Part shown: positions 22,631 to 33,078 of the stretch, in pieces | How positions within the stretch are numbered: the stretch's first letter is position 1 | Layout of the letters: every line of letters starts with the position of its first letter | From: Jaapia argillacea MUCL 33604 | Lineage: Eukaryota > Basidiomycota > Agaricomycetes > Jaapiales > Jaapiaceae | Reading direction: 5' to 3' | NCBI GenBank assembly: GCA_000697665.1 | Contig: KL197711.1 | Coordinates: forward strand, 1,901,689-1,965,688 | Length of the DNA: 64,000 nt | Notes under the pieces: generated by a model | The model's input: only the letters and a program-made list of their open reading frames with translations | The model's database searches: none | What the model was told of the DNA's origin: nothing | Translations under genes and position numbers: made by a program

Positions 22631-24114
22631 CTACCATCTGCATTCATATAGCTGGAGCGCCAAATCATGAGTGATCATGTCGTCACCCCCTCCACCCCCG
22701 CCGCCCCCATGCCACCCTCCAGAACCCTCATCGCTACCAGAATCCAATTGTGACTCCTCGTCCGAGCTAGATTGAACCCAAGATCCATCATCCGAATCCA
22801 CTGCCTCGTCATCTCCGAAAGAATCTAACCATTCGTCGCGGAGAATGGTTTGTGAGGTTTGGACGATCGAGAATCTGGGAAGGCGGTGCTTGATGATATC
22901 ATCGTCTGCGATTTGTTGGGAGGGAGGAAAAGAGGTCGGGAGCTCACGAAGCTCGAAAAGTGAACGATCCAAAAGCCTGACTCCCTTGAACGAAAGTAGA
23001 TCCTTGCACTCCGGGGAATCGCGTCGATACTTTATGATCGTCTCCTCGCGATAGGTGAATTGTCCGAACTCGTCCGTCCAGAGATCGATCCATTCAAGGG
23101 TAGGATGTGACTTTGGTAAATGCCATGCGGAGGGCATGACGAGGTGCTGTAGACGAGGGCAATGACGAGAAGTCCCATCATGAATTGAGAGCATCAAAGG
23201 TGAGGAGCTGAGTTCATTTATATGGAGAAAACTGATATTGGCGCCATGGGCCTCGAAGAAACGTTCCACGCCTGGACATAAACCAGGAAGAACGACCTCC
23301 ACCAATTTCGGTAAAGCCCAAACCGAGCGATTATGCTAAGGTCACCTCGACCTGTGTAGTGGAACTTGAAGCGCAGCCTCAAGAGTTCCGATAGTGTTAC
23401 CGGAGGAGCTGGTGAGCCATCGCACAGGGGGTAGATATTGTCAACACCAAACACAAGCGACACCAAATTACTACACCGATTCAGGACTTTGCATGCGGTT
23501 GGAGAGGATACGTGGTCATCCAATTCGAGGTGAGTGAGTGAGGGGAATCGGTCCCAAATAGCACACTCTGGCGAATCGTACAGTGCCGGGATACTCAAAC
23601 GGGGCCAGGAACCATTAAGCACGATGACCAAGCTGGTAAGGCGATGACACAGCCGAAAGATCCTTTCCGTATCTTCAGTATACACCTCATACCAAGGCGT
23701 GGTTGAGGAGAACCAGAGTGTGAGGGATCTGATTAGATCACCTCGATTGCTATTCGGGGATTCCAAAGATCGGAGGAGGGGAGGAAGTTGGTAAACATGC
23801 TGAATGATGATTTGGTTATAGAGGACCTCGGTTGCTAGGTACGACCATGCTTTGCAAACGAGGGTGAGGGCTGTGATATCTTGCACTACCGAAGGCCAGA
23901 TGGCGTGAGGTATCAGCTGCCATTGCGGATGTAGAGTGTATGATGGAGGTATTAGATGGTTGAAGATGTGACCAAGCAATTCTGGGGGGATTCTTGTAAC
24001 CGGAGAGCATGGGGCGAACTGTTGTGACGGAATCTTTGTTTTGGCATGAGTCAGATCCTCGTGATATGCAAGTAAAGAAATATGTACAGACTGGCACATC
24101 AGAAAAAGCTTCAT
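22631..24114 (-). CDS. F-box/LRR-like protein with an apparent frameshift
   Basis: The N-terminal half (24114 down to about 23318) contains VTRIPPELLGHIFNHLIPP, a typical basidiomycete F-box, followed by leucine-rich text such as FPSLTHLELDD and CSNLVSLVFGVDNIYP. Around 23317-23319 (minus-strand GGG) the sense continues in another frame: IIARFG in the first, ALPKLVEVVLPGL in the second. The second frame then runs to the stop at 22631 and ends in an acidic, glycine-rich tail. One missing G restores a single frame. No GT-AG intron of normal size joins the two frames. Either the gene is recently broken or the sequence has an error. The upstream start is uncertain. Confidence 0.65.
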
Positions 24115-24487
24115 TTTGCATTATGGAGAGTGCCATCATCGAAGTGATCTTGTCCGAAGACAAGTTGAAGGGTATCGTTGAGCGTATTGGCAATTCATTT
24201 GATTTGCACAGGTAAACAGCCAGCCAACCCTCGCCACTAACACTGCGTCCGAGGGTATTTTATGTAAATCGATGCGCTAAGATGCAGGAACTGTTGGAAT
24301 CGGGGAAACTTTCGGGCTGACCACCGTAAACCTCGCCAACTTCCGCTGAATCCAAGACTTTGCAGGCGCACAGAATGCAATCAATGAATTAGAGATGAAT
24401 AACGTCTGACAACGAGCGACAATATTGTTCCCAACGAAGAATGAAAGCCTTTTCAACATCCTCCCCTTCAGACCCGTCCTATCCCCT
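24115..24487. other. Spacer between F-box-like gene and hydrophobin 12
   Basis: Short promoter-sized spacer holding the 3' end of copy 12 and the upstream region of the F-box-like gene; no feature recognised. Confidence 0.4.
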
Positions 24488-24934
24488 CTACAACTCCACG
24501 ACCACACATCCAATGGATATAAGAGTTCCTGCGAGATCGAGTAAGCAAATACACAAAGCGACAAGACTAATCCGAAAAGAAAGTCGTATCGCATACCGTA
24601 GGAGTTATCCTCACAGCACACAGGCTGAGCATTGCTGAAAAAATACGCGATGTCAGCATGACGCAGCAGAAACGGACGACAAAAAAACTCACCAGCTGGA
24701 ACCGCTACCAACATCGACGGCGGTGATGGGGGAGCAGTTGACACCGACGAGGCCATTAACATTCTGCGTGTCAATTCCGACGTATTTACAAAGGGCGGCA
24801 GTGGAGGGGTCGTCGGCCTTTTGGACGCTATTGCAGCATTGCATGGGACCAGTGTTGCACTGCGCGAACGCAGGAGTGACGGCCACAAGGACGGAGAGAG
24901 TAGCAGTAGCGACGACGGTGATCTTGGAGAACAT
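24488..24934 (-). CDS. Class I hydrophobin (copy 12, diverged first lineage)
   Basis: Minus-strand exons are 24934-24693, 24634-24597 and 24528-24488 (106 residues). MFSKITVVATATLSVLVAVT leads into CNTGPMQCCNSVQKADDPST. Exon 2 gives NAQPVCCEDNSYG, with Asn right after Cys5, and exon 3 [12 protein letters not shown]. Exon lengths 38 and 41 match copies 1-9. TATAAAA is at 25049-25055. The gene is separated from the main array by 7 kb. A long antisense reading frame covering it (24277-25032) is a shadow. Confidence 0.94.
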
Positions 24935-26028
24935 TTCGTTGAATGTGGAGAGAGGGTGAGATGAATGGAAAGCTTTGTTGTGGAGGAGGCTTGGTGTGAA
25001 GCGAATGTGGGTGCGATGGGATGGAGAAACAAGTAGGTTAGGAAGGGCTTTTATAGACTTTTGCAAAAGGTGGCGGGAGGAGAAACACGGAGGAGCCGCT
25101 CGAGACTCGGGGGGAAGGTGTGTTGCGAAGGTGACCATCATGAACGATGACGCAGAAGAAGCAGAGAATCCAGAGAGATTTTCGTGAGGTGCGGTCGGCA
25201 ATATCACCTTGCGAAATTAGTCAACTGACGGAGAGTGCAGACGCCGCCAGAAGAGTAAAACATCGCCACGGTTTTCGCAAACAAGCGGCCAGAGAAGAAG
25301 CTTGTTCCAGGAGAGCTCATACCCAGCATGTGCAGCTCGATCCTTCATCGATGACCTTGGACGGTTGAAGGTTTTGTAGATCAGTGATCCTGGAATACAT
25401 ATTCCTGGCCAATTCCGGGCAGCAAGACTTGACTGGACAGCTTCAGAACGACCTTCCCCAATGCCTTCTTGAGACAGGTGGAGGAGGACTAGAAGGATGC
25501 GAAGACTTCTCCGTTCGGTGCCGAGGGCTTCTTCATTGATGAAGAGCGCGGCCTTCAGACTTCTGGTCTCCACACATTCACCAAATCACCACAAATCCTG
25601 CAAGAGGAATGGTATTGGTACAGAAATATGGTGGGTGCAAGTGAGTTGAGCGTTCATTGGACATCGAAGCTACTCTGCTGGAGGGCGACAAGGTTGTATA
25701 TGTAAAAATCAATCAGTCGGCCATTCGAAGTCAGCGACAATGAAAAAACGTGGTATGTAGCGTTGTGGCGTTTCGGATGCAACCGTGCTTCTCGCGCCTC
25801 GACAAATCGGGAACTCACCGCCACACTTCCATCGTGTGAAAATGCTGGAAAGGCTTGGGACGCTGGTCGCACTGCGTATAATTCACCCAACTTCGGTTCA
25901 AAATGTATAAGATCTCAGAATGACTTAGTAGAAATGAGCCACCAGGCCTCCGTATACAAAACATTGGTCAACCGTGATATTCTAGGTACGAGACGCCGCT
26001 GAGAGACACCTCGGAAATTCGTAAAACT
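24935..26028. other. Intergenic region between hydrophobins 12 and 13
   Basis: No supported gene. Minus-strand open reading to 25217 has no recognisable domain. The segment should hold the copy 12 promoter and the 3' end of copy 13. Confidence 0.4.
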
Positions 26029-26540
26029 TCAAGATGTGGCCAATGGCTCAAATGGCTCAACGGGCTCAATGGGGATGCAGCCAGTTGCAATCTCAGTTTC
26101 TGCCAAACAGGGTTCAGAACGATGCCGGAGATACGTAGCTCAAAGAAGGGGAAGAAAATATAAATGCCCACCAGCATAGTAGCGTCTGCAGCATACAGGG
26201 CGATAAATGCTAGAAAATGGATATCTCCAATCAGTGAAAAAGCCAGCGCAAAAATCACAGCTGGAACGTACCAAATTTCAGTTGAAGTCAGTAGGGGACA
26301 AGCAATGCCCACGCTGGCGGTGGGGTCATCAATGGTGACCTCGGACACTTCGGATGTGGATAGAAGGGAGACTGGTCCGATGGTACGGCAACAGTTGACG
26401 TAGTATGGACATACGATGGGGGAAATGGGTGTTGGGATGGGGTCAATGATGACGGCGGGGATGACAGCCGACGTCTGGGCAGAGATGAGGGCTGGGAGAA
26501 GTGCTAAAGCTGCGAGGGAGCGGACGTAGACGGAGAACAT
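26029..26540 (-). CDS. Divergent hydrophobin-like secreted protein (copy 13)
   Basis: Three exons on the minus strand (26540-26272, 26209-26172, 26099-26029) give 125 residues. Signal peptide MFSVYVRSLAALALLPALIS, then a Pro/Ile-rich linker. The eight cysteines are CPYYVNCC, IACP, C5 split by the intron, RPVCC, and TGCIPIEP. Intron 1 is phase 2 inside the Cys5 codon and intron 2 is phase 1, as in every ordinary hydrophobin here. Differences are 5 rather than 6 residues between Cys1 and Cys2, arginines in place of TDN after Cys7, and an extended acidic C-terminus with repeated EP. A TATAAAA lies at 26591-26597. The Cys pattern and shared intron phases make a hydrophobin origin likely; surface activity is untested. 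Confidence 0.85.
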
Positions 26541-27123
26541 GGTGGGTTGAAGGCGCACTGGGTCTGATGAACCGTAGTACAGTACGAGGATTTTATACTT
26601 CAGCTTATCCTGTCGAGAAACACCTGAAGAAGGGCCGTTTGATGCTGCCCTGAACGTCAGTGTCCTGTACCTGATGGCTTAATACAACGGCGGTGGTTCG
26701 GAAGATCCGCAGGGCAGGATGGGGAATGGAGTAGGGTTGCATACGATCACAAGAGGGGATGGTGGCGTTGGCAACTCGCGAGAGTTATCCGGGATTTCAG
26801 CGCCAGGAGGACTGAATGTCAATTACGATAGGAGGGGGCGAGGCATCAATTCAGCTTCAGAGACAAAGCGTAGGTCACTAGCCTGTAACGAAAGAGCAGG
26901 CACCGAGGGAGTCGTCGAGTCGGAGAATTACGAGGCGGTAAAGGTGACGAGTTATTCACATCAGAAGCAAGAGTGTTGACGCATACGGCGGAACTCAGCT
27001 CAGAGAACGGAAAATTCGACAACATGGTGATAAATAGTATTCAAGTGCTTGGTTTTTGTCATTTCTGGAACATGGGGACAGATGATTTCCGAGTATACTT
27101 CAGACTCCCCATACCGGTCAAAT
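26541..27123. other. Spacer between hydrophobin-like copies 13 and 14
   Basis: Repeated at about 28,800-29,362 in the second tandem unit; for example, the segment with ttaatacaacggcggtggtt near 26,680 recurs near 28,920. Conservation may only reflect recent duplication. No gene seen. Confidence 0.55.
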
Positions 27124-27598
27124 TCACCATGGGCCAAGGGGATCGATGGGGACGCAATCGATGGCGGTGGTCGTGGTCGCAGCCACAGGATCTGTAAATT
27201 TCGACATATATGTGAGCATATATGCACGGTGAAAGTGTCACGAAGCCAATCAGGTACCATAGATATATCTGCAGCACAGAGGATAATACAGGCTGGAGAA
27301 ATAGATAGCCATAAGTAACCCATGATCATGGTACAGAATGATCAATAACATACCAAGGAGTGATCGCAACACTTGCTGCCGTAATGGTTTCACAGAACAA
27401 GCCTGCAGTAGCTGTAGCGGCTACGGTGACCCCCAATTCGGTGGTGATGGCGGTGATATCAGCGGAAGAGGCCGTCTCAAGGATACGGCAGCATTGGACT
27501 GGCCATGCACAACTGATGGGTGGGAGCGGGTCGACGACGATTTGGGCGGCAGCAAGGATGGGGAGCGAGAAGATGAAGGTGATGATGGCAGAATACAT
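27124..27598 (-). CDS. Divergent hydrophobin-like secreted protein (copy 14)
   Basis: Minus-strand exons are 27598-27354, 27292-27258 and 27191-27124 (115 residues). MYSAIITFIFSLPILAAA is the signal peptide, followed by QIVVDPLPPISCAWPVQCC. Cys4 is in LFCETI, Cys5 is split by intron 1 (TG/GTATGT), exon 2 encodes LYYPLCCRYIY, and exon 3 carries TTTTAIDC and ends VPIDPLGPW. Spacings are 5, 31, 12, 5 and 16 residues, close to class I except for the last. Taken alone, exon 1 looks like an unknown four-cysteine protein; the family appears only after joining exons. Near-identical to copy 15. Confidence 0.87.
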
Positions 27599-28716
27599 GC
27601 TTTGCGGTAGCTAGGATGCTTGGTGAAACCGTTGACAATCATGCTCTTTATATGCGTGCAGTGGTCAACAGCATTTCCATAATGCTCGCAGTGAAGCGGG
27701 GCGACCTAAGCCCGACTGCCCCTGATCACGACATGCCTTACAGGATTTGTGCACGTTCTGTGACAGTCGCGACCGTAAACCAAGTTCCAGAATATGAATC
27801 GTAGCACTCTTAGAGAGGTGCCTGAGCAGTCTTGAATTGCATGACAGCAAGTCGTCGACGTTGGTGAGAGCTCCAAGGCCACTGGTTGGAAATACATCGA
27901 CAAATGGTTCCCAAGCCATACGCTGGGACGACATTTGAGAATATTCCATGCCACCTTCAGGGTGATAGCACGCCGGCAGAGGCAGGTCAGGTGGTTCCAG
28001 TGATCCAGCAAACAAACGCAGGTGGTAAAATCCTAAATTGACTCCTGCCACATGAGCCGTTTGTCAGAGCAACAGATGGTGCGTTCAGGTGGGGCAGACA
28101 TTAAAAACGAAAATTTCGAACCACTAGCGAAGAGAGCGAACCAGCGGGTACTCAGGGCAATCATAACATGTAGCCGCGTGGCGCTAAGGTTTGTGGCGTC
28201 GTTGGCCACTAGGCTACTGGACTTTCGTTCGACATCAACAATTACATCCCAGCATTGAACTACATTTCCCCCGACCCACGGCTTCGGAAACCTTTGCTTT
28301 GCATTGAAATTGCGACGGCGCTGGCGAACTTAGCTTTTCCTGAATCTGTGCTAGCTGACAAGGATGGGGATTTCAGGCTCGTTATCACGCCCTCCGAGTC
28401 GTCGAAGTAGCCACTAGTTATCTATAGTTCCACCCCTCAAACCCACTGTGGTTCTCTCTTCTTCTCCCTGAAGATTCTCTGGACTCTTCTGCTCTTCTCT
28501 GTTACATTCAATCCTGTCGAATTGCTCGACGTCCTAGGTGTTCTTCAAGAGACGCCGCGCCACTAGTGTGTCTTGGTGCCTTCTCTCCAACAGGTTTCGA
28601 CGAGATCTTTCTCTTCTCTCGCAGCGGTAAACTGCGCATCGTGGTCGAGCTTTCCTATAGATCTCTGGCAGTAAGGCGACTCCTCTACATCCTCAACCTT
28701 TCAACACATTCTCAAC
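27599..28716. other. Upstream region of copy 14, duplicated
   Basis: TATAAA at 27647-27652 serves copy 14. The rest aligns with 29,838-31,147. No intact gene; the right part is the 5' flank of a truncated gene copy (next entry). Confidence 0.5.
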
Positions 28717-28752
28717 ATGACTTCCGTCCTTCCACCAACTACCCTTCCCTGA
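28717..28752 (+). pseudogene. Truncated 5' end of the 31148 gene
   Basis: Eleven codons (MTSVLPPTTLP) matching the first residues of the intact gene at 31148, then a stop created by the duplication junction. About 300 bases of the upstream flank also match. Too short to make a folded product. Confidence 0.8.
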
Positions 28753-28796
28753 AGAAGTGCTAAAGCTATGAGGGCGCGGACCTAAACGAGGAGCAT
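28753..28796 (-). pseudogene. Truncated 5' end of hydrophobin-like copy 13
   Basis: On the minus strand an ATG at 28796 opens a fragment matching the signal peptide of copy 13 (VRSLAALAL became VRALIALAL). It already carries an in-frame stop and is cut off at the duplication junction. Its promoter region also matches that of copy 13. Confidence 0.8.
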
Positions 28797-29362
28797 GTTG
28801 GGTTGAAGACACACTAGGTCTAATGAGCCGAGGTGTGAGGTTTTATAGCCCTTGGATAAACACCTGAAGAAGGGCTGTTTGATGCTGCCCTGATCGTCAG
28901 TGTCCCGTAACTGATGGCTTAATACAACGGCGGTGGTTCGGAAAATTCGCAGGGCAAGACAAGGAACGGAATACGGTTACATACAATCAGAAGAGTAGAC
29001 GTCGGTACTGGCACCTCGCGAGAGTTATCCGGGATTTCAGCGTCAGGACTGAATATCAATTACGATAGGAGAATGCAAGGCGCCAATTTAGCATCAGAGA
29101 TAAAGCGCAGGTCACTCGGTTGTAACGAAAGAGCAGGCACCGAGGGAATCGTCGGGTCGGAGAATTACGAGGTGATAAAAGATACGAGTGTTTCACATCC
29201 GAAGCAACAGTGTTGACGCAGACGGTAGAACTCAGCTCAGAGAACGGAAAAGTCGACAATCATGGTGACAGATAGTATTCAAGCGCTTTGTCTTTGTCAT
29301 TCACGAAACGTAGCGACAGCTGATTTTCGAGTATACTTCAGATGCCCCGTACCCAGTCAAAT

Positions 29363-29837
29363 TCACCATGGGCCAAGAGGATCGACGGGGACGCAATCGA
29401 TGGCGGTGGTTGTGGTCGCATCCACAGGACCTGTAAATTTCGATATATATGTGAGCATATACACACGGTGAAAGCGTCACGAAGCCAATGAGGTACCATA
29501 GATATATCTGCAGCACAGAGGATAATACAGGCTGGAGAAATAGATCGTCATAAGTACCCCATGATCATGGTACAGAATGATCAATGACATACCAAGGAGC
29601 GAACGCAACACTTGCTGCCGTAATGGGTTCGCAGATCAAGCCTGCAGTGGCCGTAGCGGCTACGGTGACCCCCAATTCGGTGGTAATGGCGGTGATATCA
29701 GCGGCAGAGGCCGTCTCAAGGGTGCGGCAGCATTGGACTGGCCATGGGCAATTGATGGGTGGGAGCGGGTCGACGACGATTTGGGCGGCAGCAAGGATGG
29801 GGAGCGAGAAGACGAAGGCGATGATGGCAGAATACAT
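29363..29837 (-). CDS. Divergent hydrophobin-like secreted protein (copy 15)
   Basis: Minus-strand exons are 29837-29593, 29531-29497 and 29430-29363, the same lengths as copy 14 (245, 35, 68; 115 residues). Start chosen at MYSAIIAFVFSLPILAAA, right after the TATAAA at 29886-29891; longer in-frame openings upstream lie before that box. Cysteines are in NCPWPVQCC, LICEP, the split Cys5, PLCCRYIY and AIDCVPVD. Most changes from copy 14 are conservative and all eight cysteines and both introns are kept, as expected if the gene is still under selection. Confidence 0.87.
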
Positions 29838-31147
29838 GGTTGTGGTAGCTCTGATGCTTAGTGAAACCGTTGGCGATCCATGCTCTTTATATATGTGCAG
29901 CGGTCGACAGCATTTCCATAATGCTCGCAACGAAGCGGGGCGCCCTAAACCCGACTGCCCCTGATCACGACATGCATTACAAGATTTGTGCACGTTCTGT
30001 AACAGTTGCAACCGTAAAGCAAGTTCCAGAATATGAATGGTAGCCCTCTTAGAGAGGTGCCTGAGCGGTCTTGAATTGCATGACAGCAGGTCGTCGACGT
30101 TGGTGAGAGCTCCAAGGCCACCGGTTGGAAATACAGCGACAAATGATTCCCAAGCCATGCACTGCGACGACATTTGGGAACATTCCATGCCACCTTCAGG
30201 GTAATAGCACACCGGCAGAGGCAGCTCGGGTAGATCGAGTGATCCAGCAGACGAAGAGGGAGTCGTAAAATCCTAAGAATTTGACTCCTGCCACATGAGC
30301 AGTTTGTCGGAGCAACAAATGGTGCAGTTCATGTATGGTGAACGAACATTAATGTTGAACGACTGGAGAAAAGAGAACCGGTTATGGCAATCGTATAGAC
30401 ACGTGGCGAGCTTTGTGGCGTTGTTCGCCACCAGGCCACTTGACTTTCGTTGAATTCGTTCGACCTTGACCTTGTGTAGAACTAAGCATTGAGGCATCTT
30501 CCCGCACCCGGGGCTTTACAAACCATTCCATTGCATCGGAATGCGATAGTCTCGCTGCTGGCACAGCTTAGCCTAAATCTGGGGCTGGCCGACAAGGACG
30601 GGAATTCGGCTTTCAGGTTGGCGTTCAAGTTCGTTATCTCGCCTTCGTCCAGGTAACCAGTTATCTATAGTCCCACTCTCAAGCCCACTGTGGTTCTCTC
30701 TTCCTTCTCTCTGAAGATTCTCTGGACTGTTCTAACCTTCCTTGTTACATTCATTCGTGTCGAATGGCTCAACGTCCTAGGTGTTCTTCAAGAGACGCCG
30801 CTCCGCTCGTTTGTCTCGGGACCTTCTCCCCAGCATCTTCTAACACATCGAAGCTTGTGGCACTCTGGGTCACTTCGCCAAATCGTCCAGTCTCCTGGAT
30901 TACTCTGTCTTCATCGTTGCCAGAACGGGTAAGCGTCGATCCGAGACTACTGGGATGGAGGGCATTCTCGCAGAAAGTAGAGGCCCCACTCTTTGATTCT
31001 CTGGTCCAGATGCTTGGTTGGTTTCGACGAGAATCTTTCCCTTTTCGCGCAACGGTGAACTGCGCATCCTCGTCGAGCTTTCCTATAAGTCTCGGGCGAC
31101 AAGGCACTCTTCAACATCATTCCTCAACCTTTCAACACATTCTCAAC
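29838..31147. other. Upstream region shared by copy 15 and the 31148 gene
   Basis: Divergent promoter region repeated from 27,599-28,716. A long plus-strand opening (30764 onward) runs in frame into the 31148 gene but is not supported by unit 1, where the matching region differs in length. Confidence 0.45.
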
Positions 31148-31772
31148 ATGACTTCCGTTCTTCCACCAACTACACTTACTTCCTGGACCGAATCCCAAAT
31201 CACTGCTATTCTCCAAGCCACCACCCCTATCGCGTTCGACGAAGCCTTGGAAAACTTCCTCGCTCCAGATGCAGAGATTACCGTGAACGGTAAACCTCTG
31301 TCCAAGGAGCAATACAAGGCATTGTTGCAGAAGGATAAGCTCCAAGAGTCTAGCGCGACTGTTGACTTTTCGGGAGCCGTCGAGGTCCCTACCGATGGCG
31401 AGAAGGTGTGTCGACTCCTGCATTCCAAGCTTCATCGTTTGACGGGTTGAGTGCAATCAGGCTGGTACGGTCGGGGTTTTCTTCAAGTCCACCATATTTA
31501 AACTTTTACGCGTTGGAGGCGCCGAGGAATCGAGCACCCTCACCTCCTCTCTCAACGTAGAGTGAGTTGCATCTCTTCAATCGTTGAAGGACATATCGAT
31601 TGACATCCTGAGTTTTTCAAGAATCTCCCAATTCACGCCCCACTTCATTACTGGTGGCGGCCCCGGTCCTGTTGTCTTTCCAGAGAGGAGGGTTTCGAAG
31701 CTTGATCAGGTCATGGTGGAGGTTGCCAACCCTATCATTCTTCCAGGAGATAATAAGCCTACCCCTTTGTGA
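31148..31772 (+). CDS. Small protein of unknown function
   Basis: Three exons (31148-31405, 31461-31561, 31622-31772) give 169 residues with no signal peptide. The N-terminal half (FDEALENFLAPDAEITVNGK, then LSKEQYKALLQ) has the feel of an NTF2/SnoaL-like fold, but no signature was confirmed. The middle exon is rich in Val, Phe and Thr, and the last ends PGDNKPTPL. Exon phases are consistent (0 then 2). The start is fixed by the truncated duplicate at 28717, which keeps the same ATG and first ten codons. Function not recognised. Confidence 0.7.
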
Positions 31773-32647
31773 GAAACATCTACGTACCATGTAGGATTCC
31801 AGCGCCGCTGTGTACAACAGACTAGTCTCGAATGAAGGACTCGGATTGAAGTCGAAGTTTGATACGTTCTATGTTGACTATGTTGACAGCGATACACAGC
31901 TCTCAGGCCCGCTTGATATCATAGGTCGTGATCATTTTCCGGGATCTGACTCTGACTCCAATCCGCCTGGCGGCCCTATTGCCACGAGGAAGGTTTTCAA
32001 GCTACTAGGACGATCATTAGGTGTGGAGGTGTGCGTACTCAGGCTGGAAGGAGGGGATGCCATAAAGACCGCTGGTATGTTGGATACCACCCATTGGAGT
32101 CTGAATCAAAGGGCCCAGAAGGAATTGTCTGTTTCAGTGAACGTCGTTTAACCCACCACCAATCCCTTCTGGTGTACAAGTTTCTGGATACTTCGATGCG
32201 ACTGTATGCGCTCCTCGCGACCAGGAACGCCAAGCGAGTTAAGCCGGGGAGTGAGGCTTAAAGTCGGAACCGAAATCACCGCTTCTCCGGAGCAGTGACA
32301 GAAGACACCCTATGCGAACCCGAGGAATGTATCAATTTCCTTGCCCTTCATACCGGCCCTCATTCGTGGTCATGTTCAGGTCACGGTTCGCAGGAGATTC
32401 CCTTACTGGCTTCCATCCTGGATCGACGTCGACATAACAAACCACTGTATTGAAGCTACAAGCCCTCCTGTCAAGTGTTGTGGATTTGTGCAAGCCGGAG
32501 GTGCTTCCCTGCGTGTCCGCTACTTTGGAGTTTGCGGCGGAACTATCGAAGACATACAAAATCACCAAGCCTCGTCGAAATTTATATCGTCACTCACCAA
32601 CAATCCCTTCGCATATAACGACAGGTTCCTGCATTCAATCACCAACA
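31773..32647. other. Intergenic region between the 31148 gene and hydrophobin 16
   Basis: No convincing gene. A TTTATATC stretch near 32581-32588 is the probable TATA element of copy 16, about 67 bases before its ATG. Confidence 0.45.
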
Positions 32648-33078
32648 ATGTTCACAAAATTCTCCGCTTCTGCCATCATCCTTGCCCTCGTCGGCTCTGC
32701 TGTTGCCCAGTGCAACACCGGCTCCCTCCAATGCTGTAACTCCATGCAGAACTACAATAGCACAACCGTTGCCAACCTCCTCAGCCCTTTGGACGTCGTC
32801 CTTCAAGGTTTGACCGGACAAGCTGGGATTACCTGCAGCCCCATCACCGTCCTAGGAGGAGGGCTTGAAAGTAACTGGTGAGACCTTTCATAGTATTGGG
32901 GGTTAGTGATGCTCATGGATGCTGAATGATAGCGATGCTCACCCGGTCTGCTGCATTGACAACTCTCGTGGTATGGGGAAACAATCAGTCGTCCCTCGCT
33001 CCCCATTCTGTTCGTGCTGACCCTTCATGCATAGGTAACCTCATTTCTCTCGGCTGCATCCCTTTCAGCCTTGGCTAG
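32648..33078 (+). CDS. Class I hydrophobin (copy 16, second lineage)
   Basis: Exons are 32648-32877, 32933-32970 and 33035-33078 (103 residues). MFTKFSASAIILALVGSAVA, then QCNTGSLQCCNSMQNYNST. It has VLQGLTGQAGITC between Cys3 and Cys4 and ends ISLGCIPFSLG, grouping it with copies 10 and 11 although it lies 15 kb from them. Exon 2 gives DAHPVCCIDNSRG. Donor GTGAGA places TGA next to the split Cys5 codon if intron 1 is retained. It marks the right end of the array. Confidence 0.95.

Larger units (their letters stand above)
26496..28752. repeat. Tandem segmental duplication, unit 1
   Basis: Begins inside exon 1 of copy 13 and ends inside the first codons of the small gene that is intact at 31148. 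The next unit (28753 to about 31,165) repeats the same order: start of copy 13, spacer, copy 14 or 15, spacer, start of the small gene. The junction at 28752/28753 joins the two truncated gene ends directly. Confidence 0.85.
28753..31165. repeat. Tandem segmental duplication, unit 2
   Basis: Head-to-tail partner of 26496-28752. It differs by small changes and by a longer stretch near 30,830-31,010 that unit 1 lacks. It carries copy 15 intact and runs into the complete gene at 31148. Confidence 0.85.

Noticed and set aside
23260-23345. A 55-base intron bridging the two frames of the F-box-like gene
   Set aside because: The candidate GT-AG joins lead into the wrong frame and would delete the LPKLVEVV text that fits the family.
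24277-25032. 251-codon minus-strand frame across hydrophobin 12
   Set aside because: It runs through exons and introns of copy 12 in another frame and has no recognisable domain.
30764-31147. In-frame N-terminal extension of the 31148 gene
   Set aside because: The duplicated unit at 28.4-28.7 kb lacks part of this region, and the text is not protein-like; the ATG at 31148 is kept in both units.
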